Shown here piece by piece: positions 1 to 7,897 of a stretch of 64,000 nt of DNA; position 1 is the first letter of the stretch, and every line of letters begins with the position of its first letter. The stretch spans positions 3,459,001 through 3,523,000 of the forward strand of contig CP119316.1 of assembly GCA_029202985.1 (NCBI GenBank), given 5' to 3'. A program made the translations under genes and the position numbers. Source of the stretch: Candidatus Andeanibacterium colombiense. Lineage in GTDB: Bacteria; Pseudomonadota; Alphaproteobacteria; Sphingomonadales; Sphingomonadaceae. Below the pieces are notes generated by a model. The model worked only from the letters and a program-made list of their open reading frames with translations, did not search any database and had not been told where the DNA came from.

Positions 1-37
1 TGCCTAAAGGCCGAAAATGAGGGAGAATCGTCAGGCT

Positions 38-736
38 ATGTTCGGTGGATTGACTGCATATCTGGACTCGATCCGCGCGCGCGATCCCGCGCCGCGTTCG
101 CGTGCCGAAATCCTGCTCTATCCGGGCGTGTGGGCGGTGTTCTATCACCGCATCGCGCATTGGCTGTTCACCGGCCGGATGTTCTTCCTTGCGCGGCTGG
201 TCAACCACTGGTCCCGCTGGCTCACCGCGATCGACATTCATCCAGGGGCGAAGATCGGCCGCAACTTCTTCATCGATCACGGCTTCACCGTGATCGGCGA
301 AACCGCCGAGATCGGCGATAATGTCACGATCTATCAATGTGTTACGCTGGGCGGGACCAACCCGACCAACGGCAAGGCGGGCAAGCGCCACCCGACTTTG
401 CAGGACAATGTGATCATCGGTTCCGGCGCGCAGGTGATCGGCCCGATCACGGTGGGCGAGCGGGCGCGGATCGGCGCCAATGCGGTGGTGACGGACGATG
501 TCCCCGAAGGTGCGACGATGATCGGCCTCAAGGCGCGTTCGACCCTGGTCCCGGCCGAAACCTGGCTGCGCGAATTCATTCCCTACGGCACCCCGTGCGA
601 CGAGCCGTGCGAGCCCTCGGCGGGCATTGCCCGGATCGACGCGCTGGAAGGCCAGTTGGCGGAATTGCGCGCGGAACTCGCGGCGCTGCGGACGCCGGAG
701 CGCGTGGCCGCCAAGCGCACCGGTTCCGATAGCTGA
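38..736 (+). CDS. cysE: Serine O-acetyltransferase (CysE/EpsC type)
   Basis: Transfers acetyl from acetyl-CoA to L-serine, the first step of cysteine synthesis in the cytoplasm. The 232-residue protein is the short form with a small helical N-terminus and a left-handed beta-helix made of hexapeptide repeats (about residues 68-160, e.g. IGDNVT, IGSGAQV, IGANAVV). Asp80-His81 fits the catalytic pair and GGT at 105-107 is typical of the family. The C-terminal 30 residues look like a short coiled coil. I chose the ATG at 38 over one at 17 because GGGAGA at 21-26 is placed as its ribosome site. Its stop overlaps the next start. The family is clear; the serine acceptor is inferred from overall similarity. 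Confidence 0.9.
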   Translation: MFGGLTAYLDSIRARDPAPRSRAEILLYPGVWAVFYHRIAHWLFTGRMFFLARLVNHWSRWLTAIDIHPGAKIGRNFFIDHGFTVIGETAEIGDNVTIYQCVTLGGTNPTNGKAGKRHPTLQDNVIIGSGAQVIGPITVGERARIGANAVVTDDVPEGATMIGLKARSTLVPAETWLREFIPYGTPCDEPCEPSAGIARIDALEGQLAELRAELAALRTPERVAAKRTGSDS

Positions 737-1089
737 TGGCGTCGGTTCCCGGCTCGCCTTCGGTAGTACCTTTCCCCGGGCGCGCGCCCAACCAGGTCGG
801 CTTCGAGCGGGCGGAACTCCAGCGGATCCTCGACCTCTACGGGCGGATGGTCGCGGCCGGCGAATGGCGCGACTATGCGATGGATTTCACCAAGGACTAC
901 GCGGTCTTCGCCTGCTTCCGGCGCACGGCCGAATTCCCTCAGGCGAAAATCGAGAAACGCCCCGCATTGCGCAACCGCCAGGGCATGTGGACGCTTTACG
1001 GCGAACAGGGCCAGGTGCTCAAGCGCGGCCAGGAGCTGGCCGGAGTGCTCGCGCCGATCGAGCGGCGGCTGGTGAAGGCGGTTGAGTGA
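736..1089 (+). CDS. DUF2794 family protein
   Basis: A 117-residue soluble protein of unknown function. I recognise it as the alphaproteobacterial DUF2794 family from the run of conserved features: an FxRAEL start of the domain near residue 23, LYGRMVAAGEWRDYAMD around 35-50, and a central FACFRRTAE stretch. No membrane segment or signal peptide is visible. Its ATG overlaps the cysE stop by one base (ATGA-type junction at 734-738), so it is probably translationally coupled to cysE. The family has no assigned reaction, and the pairing with cysE does not by itself prove a role in sulfur metabolism. Confidence 0.8.
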   Translation: MASVPGSPSVVPFPGRAPNQVGFERAELQRILDLYGRMVAAGEWRDYAMDFTKDYAVFACFRRTAEFPQAKIEKRPALRNRQGMWTLYGEQGQVLKRGQELAGVLAPIERRLVKAVE

Positions 1090-1100
1090 CCGCCCGCATC

Positions 1101-1754
1101 TCAGGCGAAGGTCTCGCTGATTCCGGCCGATGAGGCTTGTGCCACGGTGATGTCACGGATCGTGCGGAGCAGGAACCATGCGGCGCCGATCAGCAGCAGA
1201 TTGGCGAAGATCGAAATAACGAAATCCATCATCGGCGAGGTGACGATAAACACCGCGCCGTTCAGGTTGAAGATCGCGGTCATCAAGATGAACGCCGTCA
1301 CGAAAACACCGGCGAGATAGCAGGCCCACCACGATGTCACGTCGGGCGCGCTGGCACGGGCATGGTCCTCGGTTTCCCCGGTGCTGCGGTTGAACAATTC
1401 GCGCATCGCCAGGAACGGCACGAACAGACCGGCGATCGGAACGAAGTAGCTTCCCGCTGCCCACCCGGGCCGATACCCGAGGCCGCTCAAGCCCAGCACG
1501 TGGAGGTTCGCCCAGGCGCGATAGGTCCACGCCGGTATCATCGCGAGCAACGCAAGGCTCACGAGCAGAGAAAGCCCCAAGTAAATCAGTGTCACGATGC
1601 CGGCCACCACCGGTGAGATCGACAGTTGCTGCACGAATCTGGCCGTCAGGCCGATCGGTATCCCGAGCACCGAGATCGCGATGAACGCCCACAGAAAACC
1701 GCGCGTCCATTTGGCGCGGGCGGCAAGCGAGGCGAGCCCTTCGTTATAGGTCAT
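1101..1754 (-). CDS. DUF4328 membrane protein, copy 2
   Basis: A 217-residue integral membrane protein with about five hydrophobic segments. It carries the DUF4328 hallmarks: a YRAWANLHVLGLSGLGYRPGWA-like block after the second membrane segment, a PIAGLFVPFLAMRELF block, and a SWWACYLAG block. It is a clear paralogue of the gene immediately upstream, which has matching blocks in the same order. The start ATG overlaps the upstream stop by one base (TGATG), so the two are co-translated. The function of the family is unknown; an aromatic-rich amphipathic loop between segments is its only striking trait. This pair looks like a tandem duplication. Confidence 0.8.
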   Translation of the reverse strand: MTYNEGLASLAARAKWTRGFLWAFIAISVLGIPIGLTARFVQQLSISPVVAGIVTLIYLGLSLLVSLALLAMIPAWTYRAWANLHVLGLSGLGYRPGWAAGSYFVPIAGLFVPFLAMRELFNRSTGETEDHARASAPDVTSWWACYLAGVFVTAFILMTAIFNLNGAVFIVTSPMMDFVISIFANLLLIGAAWFLLRTIRDITVAQASSAGISETFA

Positions 1755-2407
1755 CAGGCGAACGCCTCGCTCACCTGCAGGTGGTTGCGCTGGCCTTCCA
1801 TGACTTCGCCGATGATCTTGAGCAGGAACCACGCGGAACCCACAGTAACCAGGATCGCTACACCGCTCACGATCGTGCCTATGGCTGCGCCCCCCGTTCC
1901 GGTCTCCGGGCCTTCGAGGCGCGAACCGATGTTCAACAGGATATTTCCGGCAATGAAGCAGGCCCACCAGCTGCCCACCGCGGAAGGAGTCTCGCTGCCG
2001 AAGCTGTTGTCGGCGCCGTAGCTCGCGTTCCACAATTCGCGCATTGCCTGGAACGGCTTGATCAGATTGGCGAAGGGAATGAAGAACCAGCCGACCGACC
2101 AGCCCGGCGTGTATTCCAGATCGTGGAGCCCGGCCGCGAACAAATTCGCGTGCGCCCGGTGGATCCACATCGCGACGAACACCACCGAAACCAGATAACT
2201 CAGCCCAAAGCCCATGTATGCAAAGGCGACGATTAAGGTCGGCCCATTGATCACCGCCGAAGCGAGATCGACGATCCCGGCGCTCTCCAGGAATTGGCCG
2301 ATCGCAGTGCAGATACTGATTGCGATCATCGCCCAGATCGCGATTTTCGCCCGCCGCGCGCGTGCTTCGAGCACGGCCAAGCCGTCGACAAATGCCAGTT
2401 CCGTCAT
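1754..2407 (-). CDS. DUF4328 membrane protein, copy 1
   Basis: A 217-residue multi-pass membrane protein and the first gene of a two-gene minus-strand unit. Hydrophobic segments fall near residues 21-40, 57-81, 100-122, 145-165 and 175-200. The loop motif HRAHANLFAAGL followed by LEYTPGWSVGWFFIPFANL is the DUF4328 signature. The equal length and block-by-block similarity to the downstream gene indicate duplication. No catalytic motif is evident. It begins shortly after a 60-bp gap from the SDR gene, which is also on the minus strand, so all three may share a transcript. The role is unknown. Confidence 0.8.
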   Translation of the reverse strand: MTELAFVDGLAVLEARARRAKIAIWAMIAISICTAIGQFLESAGIVDLASAVINGPTLIVAFAYMGFGLSYLVSVVFVAMWIHRAHANLFAAGLHDLEYTPGWSVGWFFIPFANLIKPFQAMRELWNASYGADNSFGSETPSAVGSWWACFIAGNILLNIGSRLEGPETGTGGAAIGTIVSGVAILVTVGSAWFLLKIIGEVMEGQRNHLQVSEAFA

Positions 2408-2470
2408 GAAACCCCCGGTGATGCCCCGCGTCTTTATGCGTCAGGGTCGAACGGTGGGCAATCCGGGAAT

Positions 2471-3385
2471 TTACGCGCCGCCAGCGCCCGCCTTCTGGAT
2501 CGCCGCGAGCACATGGCCGGTCTGCTCGACGCCCGATTGCGGCACGAAATCGCCGTCGCGCTTCGCGATCTGTTCCCAATGGGCGGCGAAGCCTTCCACG
2601 GTGCGGTCGGCTTCGGGCAGGATCACCGGCTCGTTCATCGTGATCCAGGCCGAGTGATAGCCGCCGGCGCCGGCGCCGACGATCGCGTTGTTGGGCGCAT
2701 CCTCGCTCACCAGGAAGAGCGCGGCGGGCGCGACGTTCTCGGGCGCGAACATGCCGAAGATCTGCTCGGGAATGATGTCCTCGGTCATGCGGGTCGCCGC
2801 GAGCGGGACCAGCGTGTTGACCTTGATATTGTACTTCGCTCCTTCGAGGTGGAGCGTCTTGGCGAGGCCCGCGATGCCGCATTTGGCCGCGCCGTAATTG
2901 GCCTGGCCGAAATTGCCGAACAGCCCGCTGGAGCTCGCGGTCATCATGATCCGGCCATAGGTCTGCTCGCGCATCAGTTCCCAGCAGGCCTTGGTCGCAT
3001 AGGCCGATCCGAACAGATGGACCCGGACCACAAATTCGAAATCCGCGGGCTCCATCTTCGAGAAGCTCTTGTCGCGCAGCACGCCGGCGTTGTTGATCAA
3101 CACGTGGACGCCGCCCCACTTCTCCTTGGCCCTGGCGACCATCTCGACCATCTGCTCGTATTCGGTGACCGAGCCGCCGTTCGACATCGCCTCGCCGCCG
3201 GCAGCCTCGATTTCCTCGACCACTTTCAGCGCCGCGTCCGAATGGCCGGTGCCGTCGCGCCCGCCGCCGAGATCGTTGACCACGACCTTCGCCCCGCGCT
3301 TTGCCAGCTCGAGCGCATAGGCGCGACCGAGCCCGCCTCCGGCGCCGGTGACGATGGCAACGCGATCCTTGAATGAAATGCTCAT
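2471..3385 (-). CDS. SDR family oxidoreductase, MFE-2 (3R-hydroxyacyl-CoA dehydrogenase) type
   Basis: A cytoplasmic NAD(P)-dependent dehydrogenase of 304 residues. The Rossmann glycine motif TGAGGGLG is at 13-20, NNAG at 98-101, a serine cluster at 151-153, and the catalytic pair Tyr164/Lys168 lies in QANYGAAK. The VNDLGGGRDGTG segment and the long C-terminal extension (about 50 residues beyond an ordinary SDR) are what I associate with the dehydrogenase domain of peroxisomal multifunctional enzyme 2, which oxidises 3R-hydroxyacyl-CoA. The ATG at 3385 is preceded by GGAGAG with good spacing, so I rejected an upstream extension. The substrate is inferred; another bulky hydroxyacyl or steroid substrate is possible. 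Confidence 0.85.
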   Translation of the reverse strand: MSISFKDRVAIVTGAGGGLGRAYALELAKRGAKVVVNDLGGGRDGTGHSDAALKVVEEIEAAGGEAMSNGGSVTEYEQMVEMVARAKEKWGGVHVLINNAGVLRDKSFSKMEPADFEFVVRVHLFGSAYATKACWELMREQTYGRIMMTASSSGLFGNFGQANYGAAKCGIAGLAKTLHLEGAKYNIKVNTLVPLAATRMTEDIIPEQIFGMFAPENVAPAALFLVSEDAPNNAIVGAGAGGYHSAWITMNEPVILPEADRTVEGFAAHWEQIAKRDGDFVPQSGVEQTGHVLAAIQKAGAGGA

Positions 3386-3502
3386 GGCGGCTCTCCGAAC
3401 GGCTCTACCGGCGCGGGATGGCACTTTTGCGCGGGGTGTTCAACCGCGCCGCGCCGGGTCCGCATGGCCGTAACGGAACGGGGACATATCATTGTCACAG
3501 AA

Positions 3503-3520
3503 GTGACGTATAAATGACCT
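3503..3520 (-). promoter_or_regulatory. Possible Pho box upstream of the porin
   Basis: Read on the minus strand, AGGTCAT-TTAT-ACGTCAC matches the layout of a PhoB box (two CTGTCA(T/C) half-sites, 4-nt spacer) with 5 of 7 matches in each half. A perfect single half-site CTGTCAT follows at 3536-3542 on the plus strand. It lies 48 bp before a porin of the phosphate-selective OprO/OprP family, which makes phosphate control plausible. The match is imperfect and the orientation faces away from the porin. Confidence 0.3.
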
Positions 3521-3567
3521 AGAGGCGCCATCGAACTGTCATAAATAGAATCGGACCAGCGCCCGAC

Positions 3568-4779
3568 ATGGCCATGAACCTGCGGAATGCCGCCTTTTCG
3601 CTTGGTATTCTGGCATCGCTCGCATCGTTCGCCTGGGCCGTTCCGGCGCGTGCCGAAGACGGCAGCGATTGGAGTATCGCGCCGCGCGGGCGGTTGCAGC
3701 TCGATGTCGGCGACCTGTCCGCGAGCGACGCGGTGGAAGCGGCGTCGGACGGACTGCCGGCGGATGTGTTCATGCGGCGCTTCTTCCTCGGCTTCGATGC
3801 GAAGCTGCCGGGCAAGCTCGCGGTCCGGGCGGAAGCCGACATATCGCCCGAGTTCGAGCACGCCGACTGGACCTGGACCGACCTCTATCTGCAATGGACG
3901 CCGTCGAGGAAGGCGAGCCTGATTGTCGGCCAGACCAAGCCGGCCTGGGGGCTGGAAGAACAGACCAGCGACCTGTTCCCGACGTTCATGGAACGCGGGG
4001 CGATCGCTACCACCTTCGGCAACGAGCGCCGCGTCGGCCTGACCGGCCAGTATCTCGCGGGCGATTTCGTGCTGCAGGCGGGCGCCTATCTCGACGATAT
4101 CGATGCGATCATCGACCATGCCGACAACGGGCACAGCTACTTCGGCCGCGTGGTCTATGCACCCGGGATCGGTGCGGGGCGTCTTCATTTGGGGGCGCGG
4201 GTAAATCGCCGCGACGATGGCGCGGCCGGGGTCGGTGTGCGCTATTCGACGCGGCCGTTCCTGCGCAGCGAAGACAGCCGCTTCGTCGATACGGGCACGA
4301 TTTCGGGGGTTACGAGCGAAACCGGTTACGGCCTCGAGTTCGCCTATATGAATGGCGCGTTCGAAGCGACCGGCGAGGCGCAGTGGCAGCACGCCGATCG
4401 CCTTGCCGGGCTGGCCGATCCGACCTTCTCCGGCTTCTATGCCGAAGTCGGTTATTTCCTGACCAAAGGCGACAAGCGTGGTTACAGGAACGGCCAGTGG
4501 GACCGGACCAGGCCGGTGCATCCGCTGGGCAAGGGCGGCTTCGGCGCGGTGCAATTCAATCTGCGCTACGACCATCTCGACCTGGATGACGCCGGGGCGG
4601 GCATCGTCGGCGGCATACAGGATGCCTATGCGGTGGGCTTGTCATGGACCCCGACCGACCGCACCCGGGTAATCCTCAACTACGCGCGGCTGCAGTATCG
4701 CGATGCGGCGATTTCGGCCGGGGGCGACCGCTCCTACGGCGCCGATGCAATCGGCTTGCGGACGCAGTTCGACTTTTAG
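3568..4779 (+). CDS. OprO/OprP-type outer-membrane porin
   Basis: A 403-residue outer-membrane beta-barrel. Residues 1-29 form a signal peptide ending in PARA before EDGSD. The mature part has alternating aromatic/polar strands, the phrase FMRRFFLGFDAKLPGKL near 70, and DLYLQWTPSRKASLIVGQTKPAWGLEE, which I associate with the phosphate-selective porin O/P family. It ends with an FDF aromatic terminus, as expected for BamA recognition. Members carry anions such as phosphate or polyphosphate, but many sphingomonad relatives are uncharacterised. The start is uncertain between ATG 3568 and ATG 3574, because neither has a strong ribosome site. The gene stands alone on the plus strand, downstream of a possible Pho box. 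Confidence 0.8.
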   Translation: MAMNLRNAAFSLGILASLASFAWAVPARAEDGSDWSIAPRGRLQLDVGDLSASDAVEAASDGLPADVFMRRFFLGFDAKLPGKLAVRAEADISPEFEHADWTWTDLYLQWTPSRKASLIVGQTKPAWGLEEQTSDLFPTFMERGAIATTFGNERRVGLTGQYLAGDFVLQAGAYLDDIDAIIDHADNGHSYFGRVVYAPGIGAGRLHLGARVNRRDDGAAGVGVRYSTRPFLRSEDSRFVDTGTISGVTSETGYGLEFAYMNGAFEATGEAQWQHADRLAGLADPTFSGFYAEVGYFLTKGDKRGYRNGQWDRTRPVHPLGKGGFGAVQFNLRYDHLDLDDAGAGIVGGIQDAYAVGLSWTPTDRTRVILNYARLQYRDAAISAGGDRSYGADAIGLRTQFDF

Positions 4780-4860
4780 CGATACGCCGAATTGCGGCCC
4801 ACTCGGCGCCGGCTCTTTCCTTCACCCCGGAATTGGGCGCTGCGCCGGGACGCTTCCTGT

Positions 4861-4941
4861 GTCCTTGCGAAGGCAGGGACCTCGGGCAGTTTCAGCGTGG
4901 GTGCGCGCGGCCTGAGGCCCCCGCCTGCGCAGGGGCTCGGG
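4861..4941. repeat. Dispersed palindromic repeat, copy A
   Basis: Two imperfect inverted arms (4861-4889 and 4912-4941) carry the cores GCGAAGGCAGGGAC-CTCGGGCAG and CTGAGGC-CCCCGCCTGCGCAGG. The same element with the same arm order occurs at 13821-13900. It sits between the porin and the promoter described next. This looks like a REP/BIME-like intergenic element and could act as a transcription terminator for the porin. The gene-free stretch 4780-5322 otherwise holds the promoter and candidate RNA annotated separately. Confidence 0.6.
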
Positions 4942-4962
4942 TTTGGGGCGCGTGGAATTGGC

Positions 4963-4991
4963 TTGACAAAACGAACCACTTAGGTTATATG
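4963..4991 (+). promoter_or_regulatory. Strong sigma70-type promoter with no ORF behind it
   Basis: A perfect -35 TTGACA (4963-4968) is followed after 16-17 nt by TTATAT/TATATG (4985-4991). The surrounding DNA is AT-rich against a GC-rich background. It points right, toward about 330 bp without a convincing gene, then the 3' end of the oppositely oriented gph. The predicted transcript would start near 4997. Confidence 0.55.
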
Positions 4992-4996
4992 GCCGG

Positions 4997-5200
4997 CATC
5001 GGGTGCGGGAGCCAAGCGCTTCGCTCTTTGCCTCCCGCATTAGGCCGATGTCTCGCGGGCCGGATAGCGAAAGCTATCTGCCGGTGGCGCCAGTATCGCC
5101 TGACGGGTCAGAAGGGGGCTGCACACCTGCGAGCTCTAACCTGCCTCCTCCGTCGGGAAAGGGCCGAGCGAGCAAGTTTGCAGCGTCCAGTCTTGTCTCG
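4997..5200 (+). ncRNA. Candidate small RNA (unidentified)
   Basis: Directly downstream of the promoter lie two strong hairpins. The first has an 8-bp perfect stem TGCGGGAG/CTCCCGCA (5004-5011 with 5032-5039), and its interior can pair further. The second has stem CCGGATAGC (5060-5068) closed by a GAAA tetraloop and GCTATC-TG-CCGG (5073-5084). No open frame here has normal codon use or a ribosome site. I do not recognise 6S, tmRNA, RNase P or SRP RNA in it. The 3' end is a guess, as no classical terminator is visible before gph. Confidence 0.35.
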
Positions 5201-5322
5201 CCGTTCGCAATCAAAACCGCGCTATTGCCAGCTCACCCGCTGGCGCTGCGTTGCACCGGCCTTGCCCGTGTCTCTCGAACCTTGGCGTTTGCCCGGCCTC
5301 GCCAGCGGGCGATACGGCGCGC

Positions 5323-5988
5323 CTAAAGGTCGCCCAGCGCCGGCACCAGCTGGTCGTAATGGTCGATCGTCACGTCGGCGCCGAGTTCCGGCACGGGCAC
5401 GTCGTGATAGCCGAAGCTCAGCGCGACATTGGCCACGGCGGCCGCCTTGGCCGCGCGGATGTCGAACGAGGAATCGCCGACCATCGCGAAGCGCCCGCCG
5501 CCGCAGCGCCTGATTGCTTCGAGGATCGTGTCCGGCTCAGGCTTGGCCTTCGGCAGAGTGTCGCCGCCGATGATGCAGGCGAAGCGGTCGTGAATGCCCA
5601 GTTCTTCCAGCAGCAGGTTCGACAGCGCCTCGGGCTTGTTGGTCACCACCGCGAGCGCGCAGCCTTTGCCGGCCAGCGTCTCGAGCGCATCGAGGCACCC
5701 CGGATAGGGCTGCGAATGGACCGAGATGTGGGCCGCATAATACTGGATCAGCGAAGCATAGAGCGGCACGAACTCGGCGTCGGGGATTTCTCCGCCGGTC
5801 CGTTCCAGCGCGCGCTTCAGCATCAGCCGCGAGCCGCCGCCGATCAGGCTCTTCACGCTGTCGAGCGGAACCGGATCGCGCCCGATCAGGCCGAGCGCGT
5901 GATTGACCGCGACCCCAAGGTCGCCCTGCGTGTCGACGAGAGTGCCATCGAGGTCGAAGCCGACGATCTGGAAAGGAAATGTGCCCAT
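5323..5988 (-). CDS. gph: Phosphoglycolate phosphatase-like HAD hydrolase
   Basis: A 221-residue cytoplasmic HAD phosphatase that probably dephosphorylates 2-phosphoglycolate formed during DNA repair or oxygenase side reactions. Motif I is FDLDGTLVD with Asp12 (nucleophile) and Asp14. The helical cap occupies about 18-90. Motif II is TNK at 116-118, Lys149 follows in KAKPEPD, and motif IV is GDSSFD at 171-176. Cap size and length fit Gph rather than PGMB or epoxide hydrolases. I used the ATG at 5988; the open frame continues upstream, but the region then overlaps the divergent glmU promoter. It is transcribed away from glmU. Confidence 0.85.
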   Translation of the reverse strand: MGTFPFQIVGFDLDGTLVDTQGDLGVAVNHALGLIGRDPVPLDSVKSLIGGGSRLMLKRALERTGGEIPDAEFVPLYASLIQYYAAHISVHSQPYPGCLDALETLAGKGCALAVVTNKPEALSNLLLEELGIHDRFACIIGGDTLPKAKPEPDTILEAIRRCGGGRFAMVGDSSFDIRAAKAAAVANVALSFGYHDVPVPELGADVTIDHYDQLVPALGDL

Positions 5989-6048
5989 ATCGAGGGCCTG
6001 TGCCGTGCCAATCTGGAATCCGCAATAAAATGATGGCATGGCCACGCG

Positions 6049-7413
6049 ATGACTGACGCCAACCGTCCCCTCGCCGCCATCGTGCTTGCCGCCGGCAAGG
6101 GCACCCGCATGAAAAGCGGCATCCACAAGGTGCTGCATCCGGTCGCCTGGCGGCCGATGATCGCGCATCTGCTCGCCTCGCTGGACGAACTGGCGCCCGA
6201 GCGGACCGTGGTGGTGGTCGGCGATCTGCGCGACCAACTGGAAGCGGCGCTGGGCGGCACGGCTGATCTGGCGGTGCAGGATCCGCAACTCGGCACCGGC
6301 CATGCGGTCCAGCAGGCGCAAGCCACGCTGGCCGGCTTCGTGGGCGACGTGCTGGTGCTCTATGGCGATGTGCCATTCGTCCGCGCGGAGACGATGCGCG
6401 CTATGATCGAGCGGCTCAACGCGGCCGACCGGCCCGAAGTGGTGGTGCTCGGCTTCGAGCCGGCCGATCCGCTGCAATATGGCCGGGTGATCGCCAGTGA
6501 CGGCGCGATCTCGAAGATGGTCGAGTTCAAGGACGCCAACGACGCCGAGCGCGCGGTGAAGCTGTGCAACTCGGGCCTGATGGCGGTGCGCGGCGAGGAA
6601 TTGTTCGCGCTGCTCGACCGGGTCAGGAACGACAATGCGCAGGGCGAATACTACCTGCCCGATATCGTGAACCTCGCGCTGGCGGATGGCCGCGGCTGCG
6701 CGGTGGTCGTTGCGGGCGACCCGGACGAGGTGGCCGGGATCAACAGTCGCGCCGAACTGGCCGAGGCGGAAGGTCGCTGGCAGCAGCGCCGCCGGGCCGA
6801 AGCGATGGCGGGCGGCGCCACGCTGGTCGCGCCGGAGACGGTGTTCTTCGCGTGGGACACGGTGCTCGGCCGCGACGTGACGGTGGAGCCTAACGTCGTA
6901 TTCGGCGCCGGAGTGACGGTTGCCGATGGAGTGACGATCCACGCCTTCTCGCATATCGCCGGCGCGACGATCGCCTGCGGCGCCGATGTCGGCCCGTTCG
7001 CCCGCCTGCGCCCCGGCGCGGTGCTGGGGGAAGGCTCGAAGGTCGGCAATTTCGTCGAGATCAAGGCGGCGACGCTTGGCAAGGGCGCGAAGGCCAATCA
7101 TCTGAGCTATCTCGGCGATGCCGAGATCGGGGCCGGGGCGAATATCGGCGCCGGCACGATCACCTGCAATTACGACGGCTATTTCAAGCACAAGACCGTG
7201 ATCGGCGAGCGCGCCTTCATCGGTTCCAATTCGGCGCTGATCGCGCCGGTAAAGATCGGCGCGGATGCGATCGTCGCGGCGGGCAGCGCGGTCAGCCGCG
7301 ATGTCGATGACGGCGAGTTGCGGCTGGTCCGCGCCGAGCAGTTGGTCAAACCCGGCTGGGCCGACCGTTTCCACGATGCGATGAAGAAAAAGAAAGCCGA
7401 GAGGGGCAACTGA
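6049..7413 (+). CDS. glmU: Bifunctional GlmU (GlcN-1-P acetyltransferase / UDP-GlcNAc pyrophosphorylase)
   Basis: Makes UDP-N-acetylglucosamine for peptidoglycan and LPS in the cytoplasm. The N-terminal nucleotidyltransferase domain has LAAGKGTRM at 13-21, and YGDVPF and GEYYLPDIV are present. From about residue 230 a left-handed beta-helix of hexapeptide repeats forms the acetyltransferase, with the conserved KANHLSYLGDAEIG and GTITCNYDG blocks. The 454-residue length is normal. It is divergent from gph with a 60-bp gap, which must hold both promoters. The next gene starts 3 bp after its stop. glmS, the first enzyme of the same pathway, lies 1.1 kb downstream. Confidence 0.97.
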   Translation: MTDANRPLAAIVLAAGKGTRMKSGIHKVLHPVAWRPMIAHLLASLDELAPERTVVVVGDLRDQLEAALGGTADLAVQDPQLGTGHAVQQAQATLAGFVGDVLVLYGDVPFVRAETMRAMIERLNAADRPEVVVLGFEPADPLQYGRVIASDGAISKMVEFKDANDAERAVKLCNSGLMAVRGEELFALLDRVRNDNAQGEYYLPDIVNLALADGRGCAVVVAGDPDEVAGINSRAELAEAEGRWQQRRRAEAMAGGATLVAPETVFFAWDTVLGRDVTVEPNVVFGAGVTVADGVTIHAFSHIAGATIACGADVGPFARLRPGAVLGEGSKVGNFVEIKAATLGKGAKANHLSYLGDAEIGAGANIGAGTITCNYDGYFKHKTVIGERAFIGSNSALIAPVKIGADAIVAAGSAVSRDVDDGELRLVRAEQLVKPGWADRFHDAMKKKKAERGN

Positions 7414-7416
7414 AAG

Positions 7417-7866
7417 ATGGCATTCGACGACAAGCAGCTTGCGGGGCTCCTGCAGGGGACCCGGGATTTCGCCGGCGAGATGCTGGAGGATGCCGGCAAG
7501 ATCATGCCGTTCGGCGGCCAGGTACGGCCGGACGGCGAGATCGAGTTCTTCGCCGTCGTCCCTGCCGAGGACGAGATCACCCGCGAAGCCGCCTATAGTC
7601 AGGTGGAAGCGGCGCTGGTGGAGCGGGCCGGGAAGGGCGAGATCGTCGCCGCAGTGATCGTGCTAGACATGGTCGTGCCCGAAGCGGTCGAGACGCCGCT
7701 GCGCGATGCGATCGGCATCTTGATCGAGACGCCGGATTTCTGCCGCTTCTTTCATGCGACGTTCAAGCTCACGCCGGCATTCCTTGCCGGTGCGAAAGCG
7801 TCGGTCGAATTTGGCGAGATCATTCCGATGGAGGCCGAGCCGGCGATCTTCGCGAACGCCGCTTGA
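7417..7866 (+). CDS. Hypothetical protein cotranscribed with glmU
   Basis: A 149-residue soluble acidic protein that I do not recognise. It has no signal peptide or membrane segment. The composition is ordinary for this genome (GC-rich third positions, balanced hydrophobic core), including a PDFCRFFHATFKLTPAF stretch near residue 107-123. It begins 3 bp after the glmU stop with AAAGATGG at the start, so it is very likely in the same operon. It ends just before the operator of the toxin-antitoxin pair. No catalytic signature is visible and no function can be assigned. Confidence 0.7.
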   Translation: MAFDDKQLAGLLQGTRDFAGEMLEDAGKIMPFGGQVRPDGEIEFFAVVPAEDEITREAAYSQVEAALVERAGKGEIVAAVIVLDMVVPEAVETPLRDAIGILIETPDFCRFFHATFKLTPAFLAGAKASVEFGEIIPMEAEPAIFANAA

Positions 7867-7868
7867 TT

Positions 7869-7897
7869 TGATATCATGATATGATATCAGTATATCA
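7869..7897 (+). promoter_or_regulatory. Operator of the toxin-antitoxin pair
   Basis: Two perfect 8-bp palindromes TGATATCA lie at 7869-7876 and 7882-7889, separated by TGATA. A partial third (TATATCA) runs into the antitoxin start at 7897. This AT-rich, stacked half-site arrangement right in front of a ribbon-helix-helix antitoxin is the usual layout for autoregulation by the antitoxin or toxin-antitoxin complex. There is no clear ribosome site, so the mRNA may be nearly leaderless. Confidence 0.6.

Noticed and set aside
1755..3119. Continuation of the DUF4328 frame upstream through the second copy and the SDR gene
   Set aside because: Each of the three minus-strand genes has its own start and domain in a different frame; the long frame is Arg-rich shadow sequence.
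4997..5330. Matches to 6S RNA, RNase P RNA, SRP RNA or split tmRNA
   Set aside because: I looked for GAGGAAAGTCC-like RNase P sequence, the GGAAGGAAGCAGC SRP loop and tRNA-like ends and found none; left as an unnamed candidate RNA.
5986..7374. N-terminal extension of gph into the region antisense to glmU
   Set aside because: The HAD domain is complete from residue 1 at 5988; the upstream part has no plausible protein features.
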